A DNA stretch of 64,000 nt from Paragonimus westermani (lineage: Eukaryota > Platyhelminthes > Trematoda > Plagiorchiida > Troglotrematidae), in contig QNGE01002982.1 of assembly GCA_008508345.1 (NCBI GenBank), forward strand, positions 17,689-81,688, in the 5' to 3' direction. This document shows, piece by piece, positions 34,316 to 46,243 of the stretch (its first letter is position 1; the number at the start of each line of letters is the position of its first letter). Under the pieces are notes generated by a model. The model was not told the DNA's origin. It saw only the letters and a list, made by a program, of their open reading frames with translations, and did no database searches. Both the position numbers and the translations under genes were made by a program.

Positions 34316-35546
34316 TGGTGCCACCCGATACGAGCGATTGAACGCAGACATCGGTGGTCAAATACTTGAAGACGGTTCACGTCTTCTACCCTGAGCGGCC
34401 AGGTTTCGCTACCGTGAAGTAATACGGCCCTCACCTTCAAGCTTCAGAAAAATACCTCTCTCTAGCCAGAGATGCCCCAGATTAGCGAATACCACCTAAG
34501 CCTCAGAGATGCGCGCTTCTATTTCATTCCCTACACTTCCGCCACCGCTGATGCAGCTTCCCAGATATACAAATCGGTCAACAACCTCCATGGTCACATT
34601 ATCTAACATCAAATCTACGTGATCACAGCAATTCTGCGGAAGCACTTTGCATTTTCAGGCTGCAAAGCGCATTCAGAAGTATCCAGCAGAACGCAGCGTT
34701 GCTTGTGCTGCTTGAAACTTGTCAAGCGGCAACACCATGACGTCCGTATAATCAAGACCAGTTAGTCTTTCACCAGGTAGGAGGTCCACACCGGCCTCCT
34801 GTGAGTGCCGGTGACAATCCTCCATTATTTCGTCTATGACGAAACTAAACAAAAATGGTGAGAGCGGACATCCTTAACGTACGCCACTTATGATACTGAA
34901 ACTGTCAGACAGTTCACCGTAAACCTTATTCTGAGATGAAGTATGAGAACAAAGCGCGGACAGTATGTTCACATACTTGGTCGATACACCTCTGTGTTTA
35001 TGCGACTCTAAAAATGTAGATCGATCCACCAAATCGAATACACTTTCATAGCCCAGGAATACACTAATTGTTGGCCGGCGGTATACACGACACTGCTCCA
35101 AAAGTTGCGAAGAGTGAAAATTTGACCAATATGTCCCCGCCCAGAGTAAAGCCCTGTCTGTTCTTTACTGTTCGCCTCCCGAGCTGCAGTGAGTCAACGG
35201 AGTGTAATGGATGCCAGAACCCTAGAAGTGGCCGAGACCAAGCTGATTCCTTTATGGTTTCGGCGAGAACCACGGACCCTTCTCATAAATATGGGAACTG
35301 TTATCGATCGACCCCAGCAAGGAAGGATGGTCTCCGTTGTCCACAAAATTTAGAGTAACTGCGTGAAGGCCTCCAATAACGCCTCCCCATCTCTGATGAG
35401 TGCCGGCACGTGATCATCTGAGCCAGCAGCCTTATCACGTTTAAGAACCGGAATCCACTTGTGGACCCCAGTCTACTAACTAGGGTGCTACACCACGAGT
35501 TTGTGACGACAATACAGTAGAAACAGGAGGTCAGCTAAATCGATTC

Positions 35547-36230
35547 TCAGTGTTCCGCCCACCGCTCTAACCTTCTGGACTTACTGTAGGTGAATGTCCC
35601 ATTTCCCTCGCTGATGGTTTCACTGACAGACGGTCGTCTTAAACCAGTATTACGGATAAGCTTGAAAAGTCTGCCGGTGTTCTCTGAAGTAAAACCGGTT
35701 TCCATTTTCTCAACTTTTTTCATTAGCCGACCCTGTTGGCCAGCAATCAAACTACGCTTCAGCTCCGTACGGATGTCACTCCCAGATTTATGTGAGCTGT
35801 CAGAAGCAATGTTTCGTCTGGCTTCTAACAACTCCAGGGCCTTCTCCGAGATCCACCGTTTGTTCGACCCACGAACCCCCATGCTGCATGCTACAGTACC
35901 TGCTTCATGAATGGCCCCTGAGATTTGTGTGCAACAGCAATAAGGATCTTTGACGTGAGAACTTCTAAGCCTTCTTTCTAAGCTGGTTTGGTGTTTGTGC
36001 TTTACCGACGGCATAGTCAGTTTCTCAACAGCCAGCCGTTGCTGTCGATGGGCTCGTTGTCCAGCAAAGGTAAGAAACGGTAACGTACCCGCGCATGTTC
36101 TGAATCCAAGTACTTGCCCCAATAAGAACGACTGTTCTGAATGGAACTTCGCCACCTATAACCAACAGCTATGTGGTCTATCTGAGACCAGGCCTTATTT
36201 GGAGAAGAAGAGCGTCAAGTGTAACAATGA
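35547..36230 (-). pseudogene. RTE copy B, endonuclease end and linker
   Basis: Protein-identical to 28719-29400, including WSQIDHIAVGYRWRSS and DSEH. The identity extends to every base, so it shares the same defects. See the finding on the repeated block for why this may be an assembly effect. Confidence 0.8.
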
Positions 36231-37679
36231 CGCGCACGGTGTTCAAAACTAGTGCTGGCTAAAAATAGCGGCTGCTGTCGTCAAGCTGAGGACTATGCCT
36301 ACTCCAGCCTGACCGATAGTGGCAGCTGTGGAGTCACCCGAAGTGTATAGCCAGCATCGGGTAGACAGTGTGGATGGTGTTAGTTTCATACGTTGACTAC
36401 TGTCCTGGATTCTAGTCTCCAGAATACATCAGACGTCGACATTTGACGAATCGAACGTTTGTGCGATAGTGGCGTGTTAACGTATCTGTTTGAGAGAGCA
36501 TCTGTATTAGTTTGCATTCTAGGTCTAAGCAAGGGACGAGGGGAGCCTGAGGCTGTATGGTAAGAAATGGGACTTGCCGAAACAGTGTTACTATGATTAG
36601 CTATACCTGTTGTGGGACCTGTACAATTAGTCGAAGTAGAGGTCGAGAGGAGCCTGGGAAATTTGATAGGACAGTGGGCAAGAAGTCAGCAATAACGTGT
36701 TTTCACCTATCCACCCTGTTGTATGCAGTAGATTGGGCGATCTCGGTTTACACTGCGAGATGGTTGATGCAATGTGGAAATGTTGTTGTTGTGTGTACTC
36801 ATGGTTGACATACTGCCAGGACACCCAGACCTAGAGAGGAGAACGATTCGGGTTCTCAACCAGAGCCTTTGGCTCAAAAGCCTGTACCGCAAGACGGCGA
36901 GTGAATGACAGTGTACCAGAACCGGTACGTTCTTTGGGAAGAGTTGCCAACAATCTTCCAACCTCCCAACCTGGAGGACCAGGAGATTGGTTTTTCAGAT
37001 CTCTATCTGTTCTCCTACATGTTATGAGTAGCTCTTCTATTGTGGTCACCACACCGTCCACTTTAGCCCGAAAGGTCATTGAGATGCGCAGGCCGTCACA
37101 CTACGTCAAAGACAATCTCACAGTGACGGTTTGCTCGATTGGATTCCAGCGAACAGTCGCTTATGTAGTCAGATTCAATACATTGGCCTAAGTCTGGCGA
37201 CAAAATTCGGAAAAGTGTCGCGTATTCATCATATCGGCGTATGCTCCAACGGACAGGTGTTCAGATGCTAACAAGGATACGTTCTGTGACGTCCTACTTG
37301 ACCTTCTAGGGCAGACCAAACACACATCTCCATAATAGCGTACACATTCATCGCTCAACATAGTCTTTTTCTCCAGAGGAGAAGTGACTGAGATGTGTGT
37401 TTGGTATCCGAGCACAACGCACTGACAGTGGCGAAATTGTTGCTTCAGGTGTGGATCACGCCCGCCACATTTCGAGCATAGCATTTCAGCACAGGATGAG
37501 AGTTTTGTTACATTTAGGTAGTAGGTGCAAAGGCAATACCAAACTGACGAACTGAATCCTTCGATCTACCCAAGTTGTTAGAATGAGGGTGCTTGGTTCG
37601 TAGTTCACAGCTACGTTGTTCTGTCAGAAATAGTGTAAATCTTACTCTGAGAACAGAAACCAGAAGTCAGATTCGACTT

Positions 37680-38345
37680 ATCTTGTGTCGTCGGATACGG
37701 AAGTCACATTCATTTGACTAATGGTTCCCGCCTTCACGTGACGCTGAAAGTCAGTTTTCTGTTTTGCTCTATTACGGAAACGTGGCCTGTTCGAAAGGAA
37801 GATGTCAACCGATTTGCCGTATTTGACCATCGTTGTCTTCACCATTTAGCCCACATTAAGTGGGTTGATCACGTGAGCAACATGGCCGTTCGCCAGTACA
37901 TGTTCCGGAACGCTCGGGATGCGCGATCACTTAGTCAACTGGTCACGTTACACAGCCTGCGATGGTTAGGTCACGTACTTCACACGCCATCTGATCGTTT
38001 GCTGTATCGGGCATTAAATACTGAGACGACCAACATCTGGGGGAGAACCGCGTGGTAGTCAAGCAGCAACGTTGTCAAGAGATATGAAAACCCAGACTGT
38101 TTCATTGGGCAAAGTGGACAGGTGTCACCTGCTTGATTGGGGCTCTCGTGATCACCGGAATCTCAATCGGTGGTGTACCTGCGTCCATACCATTCCTAGT
38201 TCTTCTGCCTAAACTGTTATTATTATTATCAGCATCATTAGTATTGTGACATTTCCAGCAAAGTTTCTTCTTGTGGGACATTTTATTTCACTGTTGAGGT
38301 GAGCGGCTGTCTGAGCCAAAGTGCCTTCTGGTCAGGCGCATGGGT
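37680..38345 (+). pseudogene. RTE 3' fragment, plus strand
   Basis: The plus strand encodes TETWPVRKEDVNRFAVFDHR, LHHLAHIKWVDHVSN and LHSLRWLGHVLHTPSDRLL, with a stop at 38056-38058. A decayed continuation is followed by a (TTA)n run at 38217 and the UTR segment TGAGGTGAGCGGCTG...CTGGTCAGGC. This UTR matches the reverse complement of the UTR of the 19082 insertion. It runs opposite to copies A and B. Confidence 0.75.
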
Positions 38346-39182
38346 ATTCGCACGTGTCAAATCGGGTCAGCCTGTAGGCACCAGTGTGTCTCCAGGGGGT
38401 GGTAGCGATATTTGAGCGCTTTTGTTCGCTCACTGACGGCACAAGTAATGTTAGACGCTATTTCGCGTTCTGCAAAATACTTCGGAATNAGGAAGATGTC
38501 AACCGATTTGCCGTATTTGACCATCGTTGTCTTCACCATTTAGCCCACATTAAGTGGGTTGATCACGTGAGCAACATGGCCGTTCGCCAGTACATGTTCC
38601 GGAACGCTCGGGATGCGCGATCACTTAGTCAACTGGTCACGTTACACAGCCTGCGATGGTTAGGTCACGTACTTCACACGCCATCTGATCGTTTGCTGTA
38701 TCGGGCATTAAATACTGAGACGACCAACATCTGGGGGAGAACCGCGTGGTAGTCAAGCAGCAACGTTGTCAAGAGATATGAAAACCCAGACTGTTTCATT
38801 GGGCAAAGTGGACAGGTGTCACCTGCTTGATTGGGGCTCTCGTGATCACCGGAATCTCAATCGGTGGTGTACCTGCGTCCATACCATTCCTAGTTCTTCT
38901 GCCTAAACTGTTATTATTATTATCAGCATCATTAGTATTGTGACATTTCCAGCAAAGTTTCTTCTTGTGGGACATTTTATTTCACTGTTGAGGTGAGCGG
39001 CTGTCTGAGCCAAAGTGCCTTCTGGTCAGGCGCATGGGTATTCGCACGTGTCAAATCGGGTCAGCCTGTAGGCACCAGTGTGTCTCCAGGGGGTGGTAGC
39101 GATATTTGAGCGCTTTTGTTCGCTCACTGACGGCACAAGTAATGTTAGACGCTATTTCGCGTTCTGCAAAATACTTCGGAAT
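37796..39182 (+). repeat. Exact 693-bp direct repeat joined by one N
   Basis: 37796-38488 and 38490-39182 appear identical throughout, separated by the single N at 38489. Both hold the RTE C-terminal block, its UTR and the start of the next RTE fragment. The repeat begins at AGGAAGATGTCAACC and ends at TACTTCGGAAT. The position of the N exactly at the junction suggests two contig ends with an unmerged overlap, not a biological duplication. Confidence 0.85.
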
Positions 39183-39380
39183 GCGCTCTGCAGCCTCAAA
39201 ATGTAAAGTGCTTCTGCAGGATTGCTGTGACCACGTAGATTTGATGTTAGATAATGTAGTNCGTCCCCTTCTTTTTCCTTCTCTCTTTCTATATAGGGTT
39301 TGTTGTTTCTTCATGGTTGTGTGGCAGTTAAGCATTAGTGTTAACCACTGATGTATTGCTGTCTATGATGATGATGATGC
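39050..39380 (+). mobile_element. RTE fragment with (ATG)n tail, plus strand
   Basis: Encodes VMLDAISRSAKYFGMRSAAS and KCKVLLQDCCDHVDLM (RT C-terminal side). It then has a single N (39261) and, directly after, the family 3' UTR ending GTATTGCTGTCT and (ATG)4. The jump from RT to 3' UTR at the N means the middle of the element is missing from the assembly or was deleted. Confidence 0.75.
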
Positions 39381-40250
39381 TATGAGCTTGACTAGAAGGT
39401 ACTGTGGTTCAGGCCACCGCCCACTGCAACAGTGACGTGAAATATTTTATGTTGGTTTAACTAAGTAAATAAAACTTAACTGTACTCGAGACCCAAGCGT
39501 TACTAGTAATGCAGGCATATCATTGAAATAAATCACCATCTCGGATAGTCTGTTTCACCCGCGAATTGAGTGAACACAAGGTTTTCGATAGAGCAGATGG
39601 CAGCTACCCACGTTACTGCACCAAATAGCCAGAATCTTCATATCTCCTGACTCTGTCGTTGCTTGGCCATCTTGCGATTCTAACCAACTGTCGGTTTTCT
39701 CTGTGTGATTTCCGGTGTTGTAAACGCCTGCTGGTGCGTGGATTACGTGACTCAGCCGTCGTAGACCGTACGGCTTGGTGATATGACCAACTGGTCGCCT
39801 ATCTCGAAGTTTCCAGAATGCACCCTGACGAACTAATACGTCCCGTGCGCAGTAATCCCACTTGGCATGGGCCAATTGGTGACAACTACCGGGGTCAAAT
39901 ATAGCAACTCTGTTGATATCATCTTGATGAACAGGCCAAGATTCCGAACCAAATGAGAACGGAATGCACGTATGCATTATGTACACCTTCCTTCATGTTC
40001 ACCTGGGTGCCATTTCGATGCCACAGCTGATGCGGGTTGGTAAAGTCAGCAAGTGCTTAACCGTTCATTTTGCGCGCCATGGTCCGTATGTCTTCGACAG
40101 AGAGACCAAGCAGCACAATGTCATCTGCTTACCTCATGTCGATCACTTTAGTACTGGGAAAAATCAATACCAAGCACATCGGATTCTTCAGACGCACCTT
40201 CCAGATTGTCATGCTTGACCACAATCATTAGTGTATTCGATGATCCCGCG
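39381..40250 (-). pseudogene. RTE RT and C-terminal fragment, minus strand
   Basis: The minus strand gives a RT palm piece ADDIVLLGLSVEDIRTMARK near 40070-40130, then FGSESWPVHQDDINRVAIF and RDVLVRQGAFWKLRD (39555-39986), then a UTR matching that of the 19082 insertion (GTACTGTGG.TC.GGCC). Stops and frameshifts interrupt it. The ADD motif is intact locally. Its 3' end meets the (ATG)n tail of the plus-strand copy at 39380. Confidence 0.75.
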
Positions 40251-41566
40251 AACCTCTAAGTAGCAACCACGAGGTAACTCTTCCGTTTTCTAAATCGTCC
40301 GGAGGAGTGTTGTCAATTCTGACATCAACTTCTCCCCCACCATCCTTGAAAAGAGAAAGCGGGAAGAAATCCGGTCCAAGAATAATATTAAGCCTCAATA
40401 ACCTAAGCGGCAGCGTCCCCCCCTTGACGGAGGGCCGTTTAGAACACACTAATTCGTCGTTCGAGTCAGTTAAACTGCGGCTCAAAGTGTTCAGCCGGTT
40501 TATCAAGTCGATGCGCTCGGTTGGTGATAAATTAACTCTCTTTTCAAATATGGCCAATCGCTCCAGACTTTGACTTACTTGACAGTGAGAGGTTCACATG
40601 ACCCAGAACACTACTGTCTGATTCTGTTTATTACTGTCTGCAGAAGATACACTAAAGACCAAATCAGGCGTTCGAAGCTCATTGAACTTTCTTCGGCTTC
40701 CTTTGATAGTGCGCCGAAGGTCTCAGTTAACCTGTAAGTGGACGAAGTGTCTTTTTGAGAATACATTTCCTGACCCCCTCTACTCTTTCGAAATACAACA
40801 GTGGTACAGCTTTAAAAATAAATTTATCCTAGGATTTTGCCTGTACCTGAACTCCAACTGGTTTCCTCGGGGGTGCCTGAGATAGTTGTACCGTGTATAG
40901 CCGGGGCTCTGGTGAGCAGAACCTTCCAGACCGATACAGTGCACAAGCCTGACAACCACGTCGAAACAGTAGAATAGACTAGGTTTGACCTACTCTCCAC
41001 TTTCTCAGTCCTTGATGCCAACGAGTTACCGATGTCTCTACTCACTAGTGTGAGGTACGAGTTGAATAAGCGTTTACTTAGTTGCTGGTACGTTAACCAC
41101 TGGGTTGTATCCGTTATCCACATCGACGCTATGCAGCTAAAGGCGTTAGGGAAGATGGTTGTTAGTCGGTTCCCGCCGTTCTATTGTTACAGTTGTTCAC
41201 GAGTTAAGAACAACTAAGGAGTCGGATTAGCGGAAGCCACGAGAAGGTCCGTTATACGGATGTCGCCTTACTCTCATCTGCCGCTCCGCTGTCTGCTTGC
41301 AAAATACACTCGTCTTGTCTTCGATTGTTTAAGTTTAGACACTAATGGTTCCATAAATCGATTATCTTTCCCCCTCTTCTCACCTTTGACTTAGGGCTGT
41401 GTGGTTGTGAAGCGTAAATGTCAGTCATTGGTACACTTTTTTATTGGTCATAACATGGCGGTCAGCTTCTGTCTGTCTGTTACGCGTATGCACTTTACTC
41501 TTAACTGTTTAAATTTAGACTTTCAGTGGGTTTATGCACCAACTCTGCGCACTAATCACTATTCCC
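40251..41566. other. Intergenic, nothing recognised
   Basis: Open frames near 40228-40573 on both strands and 40824-41217 lack recognisable motifs. I see no repeats or RNA genes that can be named. Confidence 0.45.
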
Positions 41567-41971
41567 GATGAGTAGTCGGGGAGTTAGTTGGTTTCAAGTC
41601 GAACATCACTCATATTTGTTTCGCAAAGCGCTAGACATGAGTGTTACCCGTTTCAGGTTCACCGATGATGTATATTTCTGCCATAACCGGGATTTTGCTT
41701 GCTGGAAGACGTTTTGACTACTGTCGAACATTTTCAGGTTCATTACCATACATTTGATCACGGCTTTTACATTTATACTTTTCAACCGGCCTTTTCCAAA
41801 AAGAGGCACTAGACGCAATTTTCGCTCCTGTTAAAGCTCGTCAGTAACGTATATCCTTGTCACGGCCGGAATTTACACTCCGGTCACATTTTAATGAGCT
41901 AACCGTATTGATCACTACACCAGTGACTTCACATTAGACACGACTGAATTACTATGTCTTAACGCTCAACC
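41567..41971 (-). mobile_element. Second copy of the tRNA-like SINE family
   Basis: Shares with 10968-11244 the left end GATGAGTAGTCGGGGA, the middle (GATC.C.GCCTTT.CATT, GAAAAGA.GCACTAGAC, GCTCGTC.GTAA), the B-box region and the right end AACGCTCAACC. It is about 130 bp longer owing to extra sequence after CACTCATATTTG. The B box is decayed (GAGTGTAAATTCC on minus), so it is older than the copy in the Penelope element. Confidence 0.65.
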
Positions 41972-41989
41972 ACTCGCTTATGAGTGATG

Positions 41990-42230
41990 ATCAGGTTACC
42001 CGCTAGTCTCGATGAGAGGTACAGTTACGATTTGTTAACTCCAATCGATAACCCCACGACTAGGAGTTCTAGTCTCGGCCGTAGTAAGGATGTGCACTAC
42101 TGACGGGCTCTGACAAAGACGAAACTTGAGCCTTGCACTTCTTTTCGTTGAAGGCTGGTCGGAAAGTCTGTGTGAATGCGAAGGCTGTGATCAAGTGCGA
42201 GCGATGCTCAAGTTGAAATTAACCAGGTCC
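41990..42230 (+). mobile_element. Third SINE-family copy, inverted
   Basis: The reverse complement carries the same series of blocks (TTGATCACAGCCTTCGCATT, GAAAAGAAGTGC, CTCAAG.TTCG, CATCCTTACTACGGCCG), with a B-box relic AGGAGTTCTAGTCTCGGCC on the plus strand. It sits immediately beside the second copy in opposite orientation, making an inverted pair. A further left-end piece, CTGATGAATAGCCGGGG, follows at 42249. Confidence 0.55.
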
Positions 42231-42289
42231 TGAATTACGCATCACCACTGATGAATAGCCGGGGTTTTGTTGATATTATGTGAACACCA

Positions 42290-45200
42290 ATCGCTTAATG
42301 TCCCAAGTGAATCAAAAACCCCTGTTAACCGAACTGTTACGGCTGGTCGCCTCTGCCTTTGGTAACTTCGGCATAGGGTTGGTTAAACCTGTTACTCTTG
42401 ATGTGCTAAGTTTACGACTTGTTTGTTTCATTTTGAACCTTACCTTTTAGCGATATCTGTCTCTACCAAGTGGACAACAATAGTTTTTTGCAACAAATGC
42501 ATATATCCAATTAAGAAGAAATAGACCAAATTTTGTTTCAGTAGGTCCCCAGATAAAAATTACACAAATCGTGATGAAGATGCATACGGTAATTCCAATT
42601 TTCAAGTGATGGGAAGCCACCGGCAAGAAATTAGAGTGAAGTTGCTTAACTGAGCTTCGCAGATTACGTAGTTCTTAAACGCAATATACAGCATATTCGA
42701 CGTCGGAACAACGTAGCAAACGACTTAACACAGAACCCAAATTTACCAGACAAAAATTTCGCCTCGTGAACATTCATAGTACAGCAAACACGTCTTTGAC
42801 CGCTGTATGCATGTCATCTTCCACTCTATCTTCAAGTATGTGGTTGTTAATTTGTTTACAGAAACACGTTGGGGCCATCCAGCGACGGTCCTCAAATTCC
42901 CCACCTCATGCCGCCGGTAGAATTGGTCGTTCAGCGCGTTCCGATCGGTATCGGATAATCACCTCTCCACCCGTGATGGTTTTAACAAGAACTACGATGG
43001 CTGAACGTTAACGGTGCATGCTCCCAGATTAATTTTGTACAGTGTATGCAGTATTTAAAGAGATATTTTTAACATCAGGTCTATGTTATCTTCTCATAGT
43101 AATGTGGATTTGTTCGTTTTCTTCGCAGTGCGTTTCGGGGAGCAGTTTCCTCTCCAGCATGTGTCGACTCGATGTGCGCTTCGCATACTTTTGCTAAGAC
43201 CTCTCGTTAGTCGGTAACAGTTGTAATTCTCAAGCCTAGCAGCAATCACTTTGTCGCCCCAAAAAAACTATTTGCGCACACTGTTTCTGCGGAAATCCAT
43301 CGCAGCTCAAGGGAAACTCAGAACGATAATATCCGTCTCCACTGTTTGCCGCCAGCTGGCGCCCTCAAGGTTCCGCAAATGTGTATCGAAATTCCCAAAA
43401 GTGCGTACAGAATTGCACCCAAAGTATGCATGGTCTAGTACCTGAAGTAGACCCTTACTTCTGGGCTACAACTCGAGGTGACTCAGTGATCCCTGCGACC
43501 ACCCTAGCCACGAGGTCGCGGATTCGCGTCCTCACTGTTTCCGTTTGTTTTTGGGTAGTTTCGCAATATCCACGTGGCAACTGCGTGATAGGCTGAAAAT
43601 TCGCTTGGCTGCTAAAAATGGATATGGCTCATGAACACATTATTTATTAAACCCCATAGATCGTGCTGAACAGCGTGGTAAATCCGATGTGGCTTGAACT
43701 ATGGCGCATTTCGGATATGGTCACAAGTATATGGACAAAGCAGATAAATGTTTGAAAGGAATCAACCATAACCGTCACTTCGACACCATTTTGTCGACAG
43801 GGATTGGCACCACTCGCACGTGACTCTTGTTCGCAGAATCCGTTTGACAGACATTACCAATCGTTGTCAGTAATGTCACTAAAGCGAAGATTGGTTTGGT
43901 TAACATCGGGAAATGTTCACTTTGGATCTGTCAGTGTAGACGTGGAATGTCACAGTAGGTTGTTTGTTGTAAGCCTTTTTTCAATATGCATCAGTTTTTC
44001 AAGTTGTTCTCGTTACCGCATCACTCGAGTAAAATTCACAATGACGGCACTTAAGTTGCCCGAGCGTATCTTCTAAATCTCCTTACTTCTGAATGAGCAA
44101 GTGATTGGACAATAACCCGAGTACTTTTGTGATGATGCACCTGTTGCTCAGTTTAGTTGAAAACTCCTCACAACTTAGCGTAACCGGTACATAGTAGCGA
44201 TTCCCACGAGTTCTTTGAAGTAACGCAAATGAAGCTGTTGTGCGGTTGGTTTTTTCGAATTCTAGCACTTTTGCACTGGCCGAAAGTATGCTAGCGCCGC
44301 TTTCAGTGTTCGCGAGTCCAATATTTATGTTGCGATATTCAGACTGATAGTTGTATGCACACTACCTCGACATTCCGGATCGAGAAAATAAACGATCGAC
44401 GGAAGAGTGAAAACGGCCTCCAATCACCGTCTGGCTATCAAGATCAAAACTTTCGACCGTCAGTTCTCATGCCACAAATGCAAGAAACCTTTCAGTTTTC
44501 ACAAACTTCCCAGTACCTTCAGAATCGCATACCACTTCCTCTAACTTTCCTGATCCGCATGAACTACGCGTTGAGTTTGTACAGCTTATGGTAAATTGAT
44601 TCGTTGCACTTTAATACACCAATATACTAGCGTAAAGTAAAATTTTCGTTTCGAAAGCATGAGTGTCATGTACACAACCGATTTCTCACTACCTCATTCA
44701 GCAACGTACTACTTTTCTGCACATTTGAATATTAGCTGTGATTGTGGGGGCGATAGTGCATCCCTCAAAGATATCAATCCTCTCGTATTTTAGGGAAGTT
44801 GTGTGTTGTGGTGGAAAAGCTGTCTTATCTCGTGGTGTCTACGCTGCTTTTATTCCGTGTGGCCATCCAGCTGTGAGCTTTTATTTTAGTTGCAAGAGCG
44901 TTTAGGTTCTTTCTTCTTGAAACAGTTTTTTATCGTACTGGTGTTTCCGATTCACTTTGGGTGCTTTATAACACTCAAAAAGGTACTGACAGACCAATGT
45001 TTAAGACTGAGATAATGATTGACAGTCGTTCGCAATGAGCAAGTAACCGCGGAATGCCTAAGGTCATGGTCACCGAAGTAGCATCGGGTCTCCGTAGTAG
45101 GCATACGTAGAAACATGCATGCCGTTGTATACGCGTCATTACCGTTTGTGTTCTAGTGTCGTTGACGCCGAACCGCTATCTTGAACTAGCAATATTAACT

Positions 45201-46048
45201 TAGTCAAACTGCCGGGCAGTTAATTTCTAAACTAACCTAATATTAGATGACTAGGGTTCCTACGGAGCAAACCGACATAGCGTTGATGAGGACATCCGTG
45301 TGCGCACAATTCGAAGAACAAATCCGCACAATATCTGTCCCTCAACACGCTCAAAAGAAGACTGAATGACTAACGTATGCACTGGACTCCTGGAAAACGG
45401 TAGAATTATATTCACATGCGAAAGTGAGTGTATTTTACAGCGATGTACTGGTTATACATGGCAAGGCAATGTATCACCAGTGGCGCAGATAACGAGCTTG
45501 TATCGCTGTCACTCTCACATGGGACACAGCCGGTCATAGTTACCAATAGTGTGAGTACACAAATACCGTAAATCGTTTCAAGTTTGTCAGACACTGCGCA
45601 AACGATAAACAAAACCAAAACGAATAAGCACTGGCGTCGTAAGCAGATGCCAAGAAAAGGGCAACCCGTGAAAACTGGAGTTAGGGAATGGTTGGGGATA
45701 GTAGACACGCAGTTCGCATTTACAAAAATTACAGGGAAACACGAAAATCTGTAGAAATATGAAATTTCCAACGCCGACCATTTGGGAGCATCTTCGGTGA
45801 GGATGCTGGTGTTATTCTCGGGTGCTATGTACACCTGGTTAATACCAGAAGAAAGTGAGTGAGAAAAGTAAAGGGCACGGACGGACAAGTGTGAAGGTGA
45901 ACTATTGGGTTCGGATGGATAAGGATAAATGTCATTACGCGTTAGCTGCTCGAGTGTGCGCGCTGTTGTACGGCAAAAGCACAGAAAAAGAACAAATACA
46001 GGTTTCAATCAACAGCGGCCTGAGAAAATGAAAGGCTATGAAAAGCCA
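42290..46048. other. Intergenic and SMEK 3' UTR region
   Basis: The part nearest 46048 should be the 3' UTR of SMEK (minus strand). A minus-strand AATAAA-type signal occurs only far downstream, near 44880. A 198-codon minus frame at 45412-46008 starts 41 bases past the SMEK stop and has hydrophobic stretches but no recognised domain; it is more likely UTR. A tRNA-like block near 43470-43540 (GGATTCGCGTCC) is too weak to call. Confidence 0.4.
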
Positions 46049-46243
46049 TTAAACCACGTCAGTGGTAGATTGACTAGAAGAAACCTCACAGCCATCATCC
46101 GAGACGCTTTTGACGGATTTGACTACTTCACGTTGGTAATCCACGATTTTGTTGTCCCCGTCCGATTCATCCTCTCCGCCGCTTTCTTCGTCTGAATAGT
46201 CGACCAAGCCAACGGAAGAGATATCCTCGTCAGAGGGATCGGA
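46049..46243 (-). CDS. SMEK: SMEK exon 7 (terminal)
   Basis: 195 bp, 64 residues and stop. It encodes [20 protein letters not shown], then an acidic stretch and [11 protein letters not shown]. The GLVDY plus acidic run is the conserved C-terminal signature of PP4R3/SMEK proteins, and the join from exon 6 is in phase 0. The exon is too short and lacks a Met start, so it is easily missed. Confidence 0.88.
   Translation of the reverse strand, partial: SDPSDEDISSVGLVDYSDEESGGEDESDGDNKIVDYQREVVKSVKSVSDDGCEVSSSQSTTDVV

Larger units (their letters stand above)
33885..37200 (-). mobile_element. RTE-like non-LTR retrotransposon, copy B
   Basis: Same family and orientation as copy A: 3' end at 33885-33946, then a 369-bp assembly gap, C-terminal start (LLHGSETWPLRVEDVNRLQVF, 34320-34440), RT (34600-35273), linker and endonuclease (35547-36230) and 5' leader (36250-37200). 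It has the block GCPLSPFLFSFVIDEIM that copy A lost, but the codon before it is TAA, so the RT is interrupted. The segment 34777-36922 is identical to 27972-30094 apart from that 23-bp difference. Outside it the two copies are only about 70% alike by eye. Confidence 0.85.

Noticed and set aside
33658..34440. Long open frames of 144-227 codons on both strands
   Set aside because: They run through the 369-bp N gap and are artifacts.
37796..39182. Biological tandem duplication of an RTE fragment
   Set aside because: The copies are identical and the single N is exactly at their junction, so an unmerged contig overlap is the simpler reading.
45412..46008. 198-codon minus-strand open frame with hydrophobic stretches just past the SMEK stop
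   Set aside because: No recognised domain, no splice partner, and it lies where the SMEK 3' UTR must be; most likely untranslated sequence.
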